A stretch of DNA of 64,000 nucleotides from DASZIT01 sp963709665 (GCA_963709665.1 CAVPWU010000011.1:62001-126000), one strand, 5' to 3'. Numbered from the stretch's first letter, positions 7,610-15,983 are shown. Numbers and translations: made by a program. The notes: a model not told the origin generated them from the letters alone.

Positions 7610-8440
7610 TCACTTGATCGGCTCGTCCCCGGTCAGGGTGCAGCGGTGCATGTCCCGGGGAGAGGTCTCGTCGTAGGGAAGGGCACGGTGGAGGACACCA
7701 CGGTTGTCCCAGATCACCAGGTCCCCGACCTCCCACTGGTGCCGGTAGACCCGGTCCTCGGCGGTGGAGCGGTCCAGCAGGTCGTCGAGGAGGGCGCGGC
7801 TCTCGTCGGGGTCCATCCCCACCACGTGGTCGGTGGTGGCCCCGAGGACCAGTGACTTCCGGCCGGACTGGTGGTACCAGACCAGCGGGTGCTCCTTCGA
7901 CGGGCGTGACCGCCACAGGGCCACCTCCTCGTCGGTGGGGTTCTTGTTCATCAGGCGCTGCGAGGCCTCGATGGTGTGGACCACCCGCAGGGACTCGGCG
8001 CGCTCCTTGTCCTCCGGGGAGAGGCTCTCGAAGGCCTCGTAGGAGCTGGCGAACTCGGTGTCGCCGCCGGCGGTGGCCACCGCGTGGGCGCTGAGGATGG
8101 TGGCCATGATCGGGATGTCGTCGGTGCACCCGTCGATATGCCAGTCGAAGGTGCCCTTCAGGTAGGCGGCGGCCGAATTCTTCCGCTTGTCCAGGGTGAC
8201 CCGGAAGATCTCCGGGGGATCGGCGTTGGGGAACGTCTCGACGTGGCCCAGCCGCTTGGAGAACGCCACCTGGGCGGCGTCGTCGATGTGGAGGTCCTTG
8301 AAGACCAGCACACCGTTCTCCTCCAGCGCCTCGAGGCAGTGGGCCGGCAGATCCGGGTCGTGCACCAGCCGTTCGGGATCGACGTCGACGACGGCAGCTC
8401 CCACCGTGTCGCCGAGCTTCTCGGTGGTCAGTACGGGCAT
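7610..8440 (-). CDS. TauD/TfdA-family Fe(II)/2-oxoglutarate-dependent dioxygenase
   Basis: The 276-residue protein contains the iron-binding HxD (DWHIDG, His101 and Asp103) and the distal His251 in NRGVLHRALPYD, followed by basic residues (DMHR) that would bind 2-oxoglutarate. GVLVFKDLHIDDAAQVAFS is typical of the taurine dioxygenase branch. These enzymes hydroxylate a substrate and often release a leaving group such as sulfite, or cleave ether-linked acids. The start has a GGAGGA site at normal spacing. It is the first gene of the minus-strand cluster and is preceded by a structured AT-rich promoter region. Confidence 0.9.
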   Translation of the reverse strand: MPVLTTEKLGDTVGAAVVDVDPERLVHDPDLPAHCLEALEENGVLVFKDLHIDDAAQVAFSKRLGHVETFPNADPPEIFRVTLDKRKNSAAAYLKGTFDWHIDGCTDDIPIMATILSAHAVATAGGDTEFASSYEAFESLSPEDKERAESLRVVHTIEASQRLMNKNPTDEEVALWRSRPSKEHPLVWYHQSGRKSLVLGATTDHVVGMDPDESRALLDDLLDRSTAEDRVYRHQWEVGDLVIWDNRGVLHRALPYDETSPRDMHRCTLTGDEPIK

Positions 8441-8531
8441 CCGGTCTCCTCCGTGTCTCCGATCGTGCCCACCCCTGGGGCACGCCTCCCCCGGCGGCGC
8501 CCGTCGCGGACCCGCCTCGGGGGAGAGAGCG

Positions 8532-8564
8532 TAGTTCTCTGGATAGTAGAACTAGTTTTCTGGA
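8532..8564. promoter_or_regulatory. compound operator upstream of the dioxygenase operon
   Basis: TAGTTCTCTGGA (8532-8543) is repeated as TAGTTTTCTGGA (8553-8564) with a 21-bp period, exactly two DNA turns. Overlapping this, TAGTTCT and AGAACTA form an inverted repeat with a 9-bp spacer. The element lies 92 bp before the dioxygenase start and is the most AT-rich part of the gap. It looks like a site for a dimer or pair of dimers of a repressor such as a TetR, GntR or MarR protein. Confidence 0.5.
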
Positions 8565-8687
8565 GGCATCAACTGGAGGCTGGCTCCGGGCGTCGGCCGG
8601 CAGGGGACCCGGCACTCCCGTGGCGGGACGCACGCTGGGGCCGGCTCGATCAGGGCACGCCCCGGCCCGGGCCCGGGGTGACCCGGC

Positions 8688-9740
8688 CTAGTGAATGAGG
8701 ACCTTGAGGGTGTCGTGCTCGGCGGCGTGGCTGAAGACGTCGTAGGCATCGAGTATCTGGTCGAACGAGAACTCGTGGGTGACGAACTTCTCGGCGGGCA
8801 GCTTGTGCTCGGCGACCAGCTTCAACAACATACCCAGGGTGTCCGTGTTGACCAGGCCCATCGAGATGTCGATGTTCTTGATCCAGAGCTCGTTGAGCGC
8901 CAGGTCGACCGATCGACCGTGCACCCCGATGTTGGCCACGTTGCCTCCGGGCCGGACGATGACCGTGGCCATGGTGAACGTCTCGGGAACTCCCACCGCC
9001 TCGATGGCGACGTCGACGCCGAGACCGTCGGTGAGGGCGAGGACCTGGTCCTTCCAGTCGGGGTCTCCCGAGTTGACGGTGTCGGTGGCACCGAAGTCGC
9101 CGGCCCGGGCCAGCCGGGCGGCGTCCAGGTCGATGGCGATGATCTTGGACGGGCCGTAGAGGCGGGCCGTCATGACGGCGGAGAGCCCGACGGGCCCCGA
9201 CCCGATCACGGCGACGACGTCGCCGGGTTGGACATGGCCGTACTGCACGCCGATCTCGAACCCGGTCGGCAGGATGTCGGACAGCAGGATGCCTTCGGCG
9301 TCGGTCATGCCTTCGGGGACCTTGTAGACCGAGTTCTCGGCGAAGGGGACCCGCACACGCTCGGCCTGCGTCCCGTCGATCATGTAACCGAAGATCCACC
9401 CGATGCCCGCCATGCCCTCGGGGTCGAGGCAGTGGCTGTAGATGCCCTTGCGACAGTAGGAGCACCGTCCGCAGGAGCTGACGCAGGCCAGGATGACCCG
9501 GTCGCCGACGGACAGCCGGGTGACCCCGTCGCCGACCTCCGTGATGACACCGATCCCCTCGTGACCCAGGATGCGCCCGACCTCCACCTCGGGGACATCG
9601 CCCTTCAGGATGTGGAGGTCGGTGCCGCAGATCGTGGTGGCGACCATCTGGACGATCACGTCCGTCGGCTGTTCGATCTTCGGCTCGGGGACCTCGTCCC
9701 AGGCCTTCTTGCCTGGGCCCTTGTAGACCAGTGCCTTCAT
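8688..9740 (-). CDS. zinc-dependent medium-chain alcohol dehydrogenase
   Basis: The ATG at 9740 (GGGAGG site) gives a 350-residue protein with catalytic zinc ligands Cys38 (TICGTD) and His60-Glu61 (ILGHEG). The structural zinc lobe is complete, with Cys90, Cys93, Cys96 and Cys104 (CGRCSYCRKGIYSHC). The Rossmann motif is GSGPVGLSAVMTARLYG. The sequence resembles secondary-alcohol and threonine dehydrogenase-like members (MKALVYKGPGKKAW, TTICGTDLHILKGDVPEV). It oxidises an alcohol or reduces a ketone with NAD(P). It stands alone between two operons on the same strand, so its link to either pathway is only positional. Confidence 0.92.
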   Translation of the reverse strand: MKALVYKGPGKKAWDEVPEPKIEQPTDVIVQMVATTICGTDLHILKGDVPEVEVGRILGHEGIGVITEVGDGVTRLSVGDRVILACVSSCGRCSYCRKGIYSHCLDPEGMAGIGWIFGYMIDGTQAERVRVPFAENSVYKVPEGMTDAEGILLSDILPTGFEIGVQYGHVQPGDVVAVIGSGPVGLSAVMTARLYGPSKIIAIDLDAARLARAGDFGATDTVNSGDPDWKDQVLALTDGLGVDVAIEAVGVPETFTMATVIVRPGGNVANIGVHGRSVDLALNELWIKNIDISMGLVNTDTLGMLLKLVAEHKLPAEKFVTHEFSFDQILDAYDVFSHAAEHDTLKVLIH

Positions 9741-9950
9741 GACGGACCTCCCAGCGTTGATTGCCCGAGCCGCGGACTGCCGCTCGCGAGACCGGCATCC
9801 GCCCGGGGCGGGCGGGCCTGTCTCCACTGTCGAGGTTAGGGACCGCCCCGCCTGCCGACTAGGGCCGAAGGGCCCAATCGTCCGCCCCACCACGGCGGGC
9901 ACCCCGGAAGCCCGAGGGTCCCACGGCCCGCCCCCTCGGTCCATCGGGCC

Positions 9951-11585
9951 CTAGGCCGGAGGAGTCAGCTCCCCGGACCGGAGCTGGTGCCGGACCTTGA
10001 ACTTCTGGACCTTGCCCGAGGGGGTCCGGGGGAGGTCGGCGACCACGATGAGCTCCTCCGGCCACTTCTGCCGGGCCAGGTCGACGGCGGCCAGATGGTC
10101 GCGCACCTCCGGGAGGGTGGGGGCGGTCGCCCCCTCCCGCAGTCGGACCACGGCGGCGGCGTGCTCGCCGAGCCGGTCGTCGGGGGCGGCCACCACCACC
10201 ACCTCGGCGATGGCCGGCATCCCCAGCAGGAGGTCCTCGATCTCGACGGCGCTGATGTTCTCGCCGCCCCGGATGATGAAGTCGGCGATCCGGTCGGTGA
10301 TGGTCAGGCAACCCTCGTCGTCGAGCACCCCCACGTCCCCGGTCCGGTACCACCCGTCGTCATCGAAGGCGGCGGCGGTCAGCTCGGGGTCGATGTAGCC
10401 GATGAAGCAGTCGGGGCCCCGGCTGGAGATCTCGCCGAACTCGTCGAGTCGCAGCTCGACGCCGGGGAGGGGCCGGCCGTCGGTGGCCAGCCGCTGCCGC
10501 TCGGGATCGGTGGTGGAGCTGCCGGTGATCGACGGGTGTTCGGTGCTCCCGTAGGAGCGGAACACCTTGATCCCCAGGTCGGTGGCCCGCCGGGTCACCG
10601 CCTCGGGCACCGTCGACCCGCCGAGGCCGATGAACGGCATCAGCGCCAGGTGCTCGGGACCGAAGTCCGGATGGTCGAGGAGGCTGGTCAGGAAGTAGGT
10701 GGCCCCCCCACCCATGCTCAGGCCCTCCTCGGTCATCATGGCCAGCACCTCGGCCGGGTCCCACACGTCGATCAGGTTGACCGATCGGTCGCGGAGCAGT
10801 GGCATCAGAAAGGCGTTCAACATCCCGATGAAGTGGCCGACCGGGGCGCCGGTGATCCCCGCCGGAGCGTCGGCCGGGGAGAGGGCGCTCAGCTGCCGGG
10901 CCTCGAAGCCGATGGTCCGGTGGGAGTGGATCACACCCTTGGGGTCCCGGGTGGTGCCGGAGGTGAAGCCGATGATGGCGGGGGCGTCGGGGTCGACGGC
11001 CAGCGGGCCGGGGAGGGGCGCGTGGTCGAGGAGGGTGTCGATGGCCGAGGCGCCGGCCGGCAGCTGGCCGGCGGGCGTCTCCCCGGCCACCAGCCACCGG
11101 GCCCCCGGTCGCTCGGCCATCAGCGGTCGGTAGGTGGCCAGGTAGTCGTTGTGGCCGAACCGGTCGGCCGTCACCACCACCTCCGGCGACGTCATCCGGA
11201 GGATGTACTCCACCTCCTTGGCCCCGTAGAAGTGCACGATCGGCACCACCACCGCCCCCAGGTAGGCGGCCGCCCAGAAGGTGATGCCCGCCTCCACCCA
11301 GTTGGGCAGCTGGAAGGCCACCACGTCGCCCGGCCCCACCCCGTCGGCAGCCAGGGCACCGGCCAGCGCCCGGGCCGACCGGTCGACATCGGCGAAGGTC
11401 CCCCGCCAGGGGCGCACCTTGGAGCGGACCAGGAACCCCACCCCGGCGAGGCGCTCCATACCGGCGGCCACGGTGTCGCCCAGCGTGTCGTCGGTCCACC
11501 ACCCCCGGTCCCGGTAGTACTGCGCCCGCTCGGCAGGTACGGTCCGGAGGCGCCAGCGATCCCCGGTGCTGCCCGACTCCCCCAT
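9951..11585 (-). CDS. AMP-forming acyl-CoA ligase
   Basis: From the ATG at 11585 (GGAGGGTG site) this 544-residue enzyme shows the P-loop-like motif GFTSGTTRDPKGVIHSH. It also has the hinge region DDGWYRTGDVGVLDDEGCLT, the A8 motif DFIIRGGENISAVEIED and the catalytic Lys near the C-terminus (PRTPSGKVQKFKVR). Such ligases adenylate a carboxylic acid and transfer it to CoA. The best-conserved relatives activate branched, cyclic or aromatic acids; the substrate is not readable. An upstream in-frame start at 11648 is possible but lacks a ribosome site. It diverges from the SnoaL/acyl-CoA dehydrogenase operon and may supply its substrate. Confidence 0.9.
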   Translation of the reverse strand: MGESGSTGDRWRLRTVPAERAQYYRDRGWWTDDTLGDTVAAGMERLAGVGFLVRSKVRPWRGTFADVDRSARALAGALAADGVGPGDVVAFQLPNWVEAGITFWAAAYLGAVVVPIVHFYGAKEVEYILRMTSPEVVVTADRFGHNDYLATYRPLMAERPGARWLVAGETPAGQLPAGASAIDTLLDHAPLPGPLAVDPDAPAIIGFTSGTTRDPKGVIHSHRTIGFEARQLSALSPADAPAGITGAPVGHFIGMLNAFLMPLLRDRSVNLIDVWDPAEVLAMMTEEGLSMGGGATYFLTSLLDHPDFGPEHLALMPFIGLGGSTVPEAVTRRATDLGIKVFRSYGSTEHPSITGSSTTDPERQRLATDGRPLPGVELRLDEFGEISSRGPDCFIGYIDPELTAAAFDDDGWYRTGDVGVLDDEGCLTITDRIADFIIRGGENISAVEIEDLLLGMPAIAEVVVVAAPDDRLGEHAAAVVRLREGATAPTLPEVRDHLAAVDLARQKWPEELIVVADLPRTPSGKVQKFKVRHQLRSGELTPPA

Positions 11586-11644
11586 GACACCCTCCTCGGC
11601 GATGCGATCGCTGGTCACTCTATCGACGGTGCCCCGAACGGATG

Positions 11645-11662
11645 CCAAGCAAATTGCCTTGG
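11645..11662. promoter_or_regulatory. inverted repeat in the ligase / SnoaL divergent promoter
   Basis: CCAAG and CTTGG flank an inner GCAA-A-TTGC, giving a near-palindrome of 18 bp midway between two divergent catabolic genes. Placement and AT content suggest an operator serving both directions. Confidence 0.4.
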
Positions 11663-11811
11663 GGGAAGAAGCTCATTATCGTCATCGAGCGTGACGACCC
11701 CCCGGGTGTTCCGGGGCGGGTCGCCGGCCGGGGATCCCACGGTTCGCATCATGCCGCCATCGACGGCTCCCGGTGCCCGGAAGCCGCGCACGTCTCCAGG
11801 AGGACCATGCC

Positions 11812-12243
11812 ATGGGTGACCTGCCCATCCCCGACGTCATCGAGCTCGAGCAGCTGCTGGCCCGCTACGCCGTCGGCATGACCAAGGACGACGTCGACGC
11901 GGTGGTCGACGTGTTCACCTCGGACGGGACCTACAGCGCCTTCGGCGACGTGTACCAGCTGGTCGACTTCCCGAGACTGGTGGCTGCCGCTCCCAAGGGC
12001 CTGTTCCTGGTGGGGCCGCCGGTGCTCGAGCTCGACGGCGACACCGGCACCGGCGAGCAGCCGCTGTGCTTCGTCGAGCAGACCACCCACGACATGCGGA
12101 TCGGGTACTACACCGACACCTACCGGCGGACGGCCGACGGGTGGCGGCTCCGGACCCGGTCGATGACCTTCCTGCGCAAGAGCGGGGAGCGGAACTCCGG
12201 GCGGGCCCACGACCCCACCCGGCCGCAGCCCACCGCCCCATGA
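11812..12243 (+). CDS. SnoaL-like / NTF2-fold protein
   Basis: The ATG at 11812 follows a perfect AGGAGG. The 143-residue product begins with the typical helix of this fold (IELEQLLARYAVGMTKDDVDAV), then DVFTSDGTYSAFGDVYQL, and ends in strands (RIGYYTDTYRRTADGWRLRT). Members act as hydratases, isomerases or small dioxygenase subunits, and many bind hydrophobic substrates. In similar actinobacterial operons such proteins sit beside acyl-CoA dehydrogenases of lipid or steroid catabolism. It is 16 bp upstream of the first dehydrogenase subunit. Confidence 0.82.
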   Translation: MGDLPIPDVIELEQLLARYAVGMTKDDVDAVVDVFTSDGTYSAFGDVYQLVDFPRLVAAAPKGLFLVGPPVLELDGDTGTGEQPLCFVEQTTHDMRIGYYTDTYRRTADGWRLRTRSMTFLRKSGERNSGRAHDPTRPQPTAP

Positions 12244-12259
12244 GCCGGTCGGGACCCCG

Positions 12260-13387
12260 GTGAACCTCGACGAGTTCCGGTCGTCGCTCGACGGGTGGCT
12301 GGACGCCCACCGGGGCGAGCTGGCCTTCGACGCCCCGGGGGACACCCTCGACCAGCAGATGGCCCAGCTGGCCAAGGTCAAGCGGCTGGCCTACGACGCC
12401 GGATGGATGCGGTACGGCTGGCCGGAGCGGGTGGGCGGCCTGGCCGGGTCGACCCTGATGCGCGCCTACCTCGGCGAGGCCCTGACCTCCCGCGACCTGG
12501 TGGACCCGGGGCTCTACTCCATGACCGAGGTGCTGGCCCCCACCATGATCGACTACGCCCGCCCCGAGCTGGCCGCCGCCATGGTCCCCGAGCTGCTCCG
12601 GGGGGACGAGACCTGGTGCCAGGGGTTCTCGGAGCCGGGGACCGGATCCAACCTCGCCTCCCTGGCCTGCAAGGCGGTGCGGGCGGAGGGGGGCTGGAGC
12701 GTCACCGGCCAGAAGGTCTGGACCAGCCTGGCCCAGTACGCCCAGCGGTGCGTCCTCCTCACCCGGACCGGCACCCCGGAGTCCGCCCACCGGGGGATCA
12801 CCGCCCTCTTCGTCGACATGGACTCCCCGGGGATCACCGTGCGGCCCATCACCTCCATGCACGGCCGCGACGAGTTCACCGAGGTCTTCTTCGACGACGT
12901 CTTCGTCCCCGAGGAGCGGATGCTGGGCGGCGAGGGGCAGGGCTGGGCGGTGGCCATGGACCTCCTCCCCTACGAGCGGAGCACCTCGCTGTGGCACCGG
13001 GCCGCCCACCTCCACCACCGGCTCCAGCAGTTCGTGGAGGTCGCCCCGGAGGGGGCCCTCGACCCGGTCCGGCTGGGCGAGGTCACCCAGCTGCTCTGCG
13101 CCTTCCGCTCCCGATCGCGTGCCACCCAGCACCGGATGGCCGAGGGGGGGGCGCTGGGTCCGGAGACCTCCATCGACAAGGTCCTCCTGGCCACCACCGA
13201 GCAGGCGGTCTTCGACCTGGTGGCCGACGCCCTGGACGTCGAGGTGGCCCTGGGCGACGACCCGGCGAGCGAGCGGTGGCGGACCGAGTTCCTCTTCTCC
13301 CGGGCCGCCACCATCTACGGCGGCAGCGCCGAGATCCAGCGGAACATCATCGCCCGCCGGCTGCTGGACCTGGGGGCCGACCGGTGA
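12260..13387 (+). CDS. acyl-CoA dehydrogenase, larger subunit of a heteromeric pair
   Basis: A GTG at 12260 begins a 375-residue acyl-CoA dehydrogenase. It has the FAD-contacting CQGFSEPGTGSNLASL and VTGQKVWTSLAQYAQRCVLL motifs, and the C-terminal IYGGSAEIQRNIIARRLL. The single-chain enzymes carry a catalytic Glu as GEGTNEIQR at that last motif; here the position is Gly (YGGS). Its stop overlaps the next dehydrogenase start (TGATG). This arrangement matches the alpha2beta2 FadE pairs known from mycobacterial cholesterol side-chain degradation (ChsE1-ChsE2, ChsE4-ChsE5). The substrate is an acyl-CoA too bulky for the common enzymes, by inference. Confidence 0.88.
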   Translation: MNLDEFRSSLDGWLDAHRGELAFDAPGDTLDQQMAQLAKVKRLAYDAGWMRYGWPERVGGLAGSTLMRAYLGEALTSRDLVDPGLYSMTEVLAPTMIDYARPELAAAMVPELLRGDETWCQGFSEPGTGSNLASLACKAVRAEGGWSVTGQKVWTSLAQYAQRCVLLTRTGTPESAHRGITALFVDMDSPGITVRPITSMHGRDEFTEVFFDDVFVPEERMLGGEGQGWAVAMDLLPYERSTSLWHRAAHLHHRLQQFVEVAPEGALDPVRLGEVTQLLCAFRSRSRATQHRMAEGGALGPETSIDKVLLATTEQAVFDLVADALDVEVALGDDPASERWRTEFLFSRAATIYGGSAEIQRNIIARRLLDLGADR

Positions 13388-14349
13388 TGGACCGCGAGGA
13401 CGCCGAGCTGCTGGAGCGGAGCCTCGAGCACGCCACCGGGCTGCACACCGGCGCCGCCCTCGACGCCGCCCTCGACGACCTGGGGTGGACCGACGCCCTG
13501 GAGGCCGAGCCGCGGGTGGCCATCGCCTCCCTCTTCGGGCTGCAGGGCCGGTCCAACGTCACCTCGGGCGCGCTGGCCCGGGTGGTAGCGGGCGCCCTGG
13601 CCCTCCCCTCCGCCGGGGTCGCCCCGGTGCTCCCCGCCTTCGGTGGGACCGCCCCCCCCGGCACCGTCGGCGGGGACGGCCTGGCGGTGGACGGGCTGGC
13701 CCTGGCGGGTCGGGCCGACGCCGAGGACCTGGTGGTGGTGGCGGCGGACGGAGACACCCTCCGGGCCGTCCGCCTCCCGGGCGACGCCCTCCACCTCCGG
13801 GTGGTCGGCGGAATCGACCCGAGCCTGGGGCTGGTGGCGGTCACCGGCGGCGCCGGATGGTCACCCGGGGACGGCGACGAGGTCGCCCCTGAGCGCTGGG
13901 ATGCCGCCGTCGCCGTCGGCCAGCTGGCCGTCGCCCACGAGCTGGTGGGGGCGTCCCGGACCATGCTGGGGCTGGCCCGTGCCCACGCCCTGGAGCGGGT
14001 GCAGTTCGGGCAGGCCATCAGCGGGTTCCAGGCGGTGCGTCACCGGCTGGCCGAGACCCTGGTGGCCATCGAGATGGCCGAGGCGGTGATCGACGCCGCC
14101 TGGCTGGACGGTTCGCCGGTCACCGCCGCCATGGCCAAGGCGGTGGCCGGGCGGGGCGCCAAGACCACGGCCCGCCACTGCCAACAGGTACTGGCCGGGA
14201 TCGGCTTCACCGCCGAGCACGCCTTCCACCGATACGTCCGTCGCACCATGGTGCTCGACGGGGTGCTCGGCTCCACCTCGGTGCTGACCCGGGCGCTGGG
14301 CACCGAGATGATCGAGACCCGGACCCTCCCCCGGCTCCTGCCCCTCTGA
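13387..14349 (+). CDS. acyl-CoA dehydrogenase, smaller partner subunit
   Basis: The 320-residue product overlaps the upstream subunit by one base. Its N-terminal half is divergent; the C-terminal helical domain is clear: ERVQFGQAISGFQAVRHRLAE, MAKAVAGRGAKTTARHCQQV, then LAGIGFTAEHAFHRYVRR, which replaces the GGxGYT segment. This is the pattern of the degenerate partner in heteromeric FadE complexes, which completes the FAD site of its neighbour. It should not be active alone. Being last in the operon it is followed by a 500-bp noncoding stretch. Confidence 0.85.
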   Translation: MDREDAELLERSLEHATGLHTGAALDAALDDLGWTDALEAEPRVAIASLFGLQGRSNVTSGALARVVAGALALPSAGVAPVLPAFGGTAPPGTVGGDGLAVDGLALAGRADAEDLVVVAADGDTLRAVRLPGDALHLRVVGGIDPSLGLVAVTGGAGWSPGDGDEVAPERWDAAVAVGQLAVAHELVGASRTMLGLARAHALERVQFGQAISGFQAVRHRLAETLVAIEMAEAVIDAAWLDGSPVTAAMAKAVAGRGAKTTARHCQQVLAGIGFTAEHAFHRYVRRTMVLDGVLGSTSVLTRALGTEMIETRTLPRLLPL

Positions 14350-14561
14350 GCCGCCAGCGGCCGGAGCGGAGCCTGGCCTTGGTGCGGAGCGGCCCGGGGT
14401 TGCCGTGACGCAGAGCCGGCGCGCCTCGGCAGATCCTCCGGCCACCCGTTGCCGACCGGACGGACGGCGTCCACCCCTGCCGAACACCGGGGTCCTCCGG
14501 CGACACGTCGGCGAGTCCGGGGTGCGGCGACGCCTCTCCTACGGAGAGCAGTGCTGGTGCA

Positions 14562-14578
14562 ATTCTGATGAATTGTCA
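14562..14578. promoter_or_regulatory. operator-like repeat, copy 1
   Basis: ATTCTGATGAATTGTCA differs from copy 2 at two positions. It contains TGAT-N5-GTCA, a near-palindrome. Two copies 67 bp apart upstream of a secreted hydrolase suggest cooperative regulator binding. Confidence 0.5.
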
Positions 14579-14628
14579 CAATCGGTCGTCCCCTGTTCGA
14601 ACGCATAGCCGAGAGACTTCCCCCCGAC

Positions 14629-14645
14629 ATTCTGACGAACTGTCA
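14629..14645. promoter_or_regulatory. operator-like repeat, copy 2
   Basis: ATTCTGACGAACTGTCA contains the perfect inverted pair TGAC-N5-GTCA. The two substitutions against copy 1 are both C/T transitions, and one of them completes the palindrome. Confidence 0.5.
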
Positions 14646-14745
14646 GGAACACACCCGGGATATTCCCCCGCCACCTCCAGCAGAATTCTCCGGTCCCTAC
14701 GCCGTTCACGAGGAGTGGGCGTTGAACCGCGGGACGTCAAGAGCC

Positions 14746-14774
14746 TTGACATTGGATGGTGCAACCTGCACGAT
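14746..14774 (+). promoter_or_regulatory. candidate sigma-70-type promoter
   Basis: A consensus TTGACA (14746-14751) is followed after 17 bp by CACGAT, a weak -10. Transcription would start near 14782 and give a leader of about 75 bases to the ATG at 14856. The -35 is convincing, the -10 less so. Confidence 0.4.
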
Positions 14775-14855
14775 CCCTTCGACGCATTGGACCAATTCTG
14801 GGGGCGGTCGGCGGAGGGCTTTGGTACTTGTTCCCAAACCGTTGGGGGGGATGTT

Positions 14856-15983
14856 ATGTCTTTGATCGTGCAACCTGAGCGATCGTTCGAGGGAGCTGGA
14901 CGGGGTGGTACTTCCAGCCGCCGTGCCGCGGTCGCCGCCGGGTTGTTGGCGGTCCTGCTGGTGAGCAGCGCCTGCCAGGTCGTCGCCAACTCCCCCGCCC
15001 CGGGCGGTGCGATTCCCCCGCCCCAGCCAACGGTGGGCTACGGCTCCAACGGCCCGTGCACCGTTCCCTCGAGTCCGGTGAGCGGTGCCGGGGCGGCCTC
15101 CGGGCAGTCGATCAGCATCTACTACCCGGGTGGCACCGGAGCCACGCCGGTCACCGGCGGGACATGCAACGACAACCACCGCCCGGTGGTGGCCGTGGTG
15201 CACGGCCTGGGCGCCAGCTCCACCCTCCTCTACGCCGGACTCATCGACCACCTGGTGTCCACCGGCAACGTGGTGATCTTCGCCACCTACAACACCACCG
15301 ACACCACCATGACGGCGTCGTTCCAGGACGAGCTCGCCGCCCTGCAGGCCTCCGTCTCCGACCTGACCAGCGGCGACCTGACCCGCTTCGGCATCATCGG
15401 TCACTCCGAGGGCGGCGGAGCCAGCGCCTACCTGGCCCAACGGGTGGAGGCGCTGGGTTGGGGCACCACCAGCTTCTGGGTCTACGCCCTCAACCCCTGG
15501 TACCTCGACGGCGTGGGCACCGGCCCCATCCCGTTCCCGGCCAACACCCGGCTCATCGTGCAGAACGGCGACGACGACAGCTTCGTCGACAACCGGATCG
15601 GCATCGACTACTTCGATTCCGTCCCGCTCCCGGCCACCCAGAAGGTGCACGTCGACCTGATCACCCAGACGGTCGGCAACGTGACGCTCGACGCCCAGCA
15701 CACCATGCCCAACTCGGTGATCTCGCCGGACGATGCCATGAAGTACTACGGGATGTACCGCAACGCCGACGTCCTGGAGAACTGCTCGCTGACCAACACG
15801 GCCTGCAACTGGTCGCAGTTGACCTTCATGGGCACCTGGAGCGATGGAACCCCGGTGACGCCGGCGATCGTGAGCCAGAATCCCACCGACCGGGGGCCCA
15901 TCGCCATCGCCGAGTGTGACAACTCGAGCAACTCCCGGGCCGTCGACTGTGGTCCGTCGATCGTCACCACACCGGACACCTGA
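14856..15983 (+). CDS. secreted lipoprotein alpha/beta hydrolase
   Basis: The ATG at 14856 sits 6 bp after a run of seven G. The N-terminus is basic (SSRRAAV) and followed by a hydrophobic helix ending in the lipobox VSSAC, so the mature protein is probably lipid-anchored outside the membrane. The core has the strand-loop VVAVVHGLGAS and a nucleophile elbow GHSEGG. The later QNGDDDSFVDN supplies the acid and QHTMPNSV a candidate His. Length is 375 residues. The chlorophyllase/lipase-like layout suggests an esterase or lipase, substrate unknown. An earlier in-frame start is possible but would bury the signal peptide. Several cysteines in the C-terminal part (ENCSLTNTACNW, AECDN, VDCG) may form disulfides, fitting export. 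Confidence 0.82.
   Translation: MSLIVQPERSFEGAGRGGTSSRRAAVAAGLLAVLLVSSACQVVANSPAPGGAIPPPQPTVGYGSNGPCTVPSSPVSGAGAASGQSISIYYPGGTGATPVTGGTCNDNHRPVVAVVHGLGASSTLLYAGLIDHLVSTGNVVIFATYNTTDTTMTASFQDELAALQASVSDLTSGDLTRFGIIGHSEGGGASAYLAQRVEALGWGTTSFWVYALNPWYLDGVGTGPIPFPANTRLIVQNGDDDSFVDNRIGIDYFDSVPLPATQKVHVDLITQTVGNVTLDAQHTMPNSVISPDDAMKYYGMYRNADVLENCSLTNTACNWSQLTFMGTWSDGTPVTPAIVSQNPTDRGPIAIAECDNSSNSRAVDCGPSIVTTPDT

Larger units (their letters stand above)
14350..14855. other. 506-bp intergenic region with repeated operator-like sites
   Basis: No coding sequence is convincing here. The right half is distinctly AT-richer than the flanks and contains two near-identical 17-mers, a TTGACA promoter element and a 10-mer repeat shared with the start of the following gene. 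It is the control region of the secreted hydrolase gene. Confidence 0.55.

Noticed and set aside
12295..14349. A long 684-codon open frame across both dehydrogenase genes
   Set aside because: Its first two thirds are low-complexity Pro/Gly/Arg/Ala sequence in a frame shadowing the first dehydrogenase; only the part after 13387 is a real protein.
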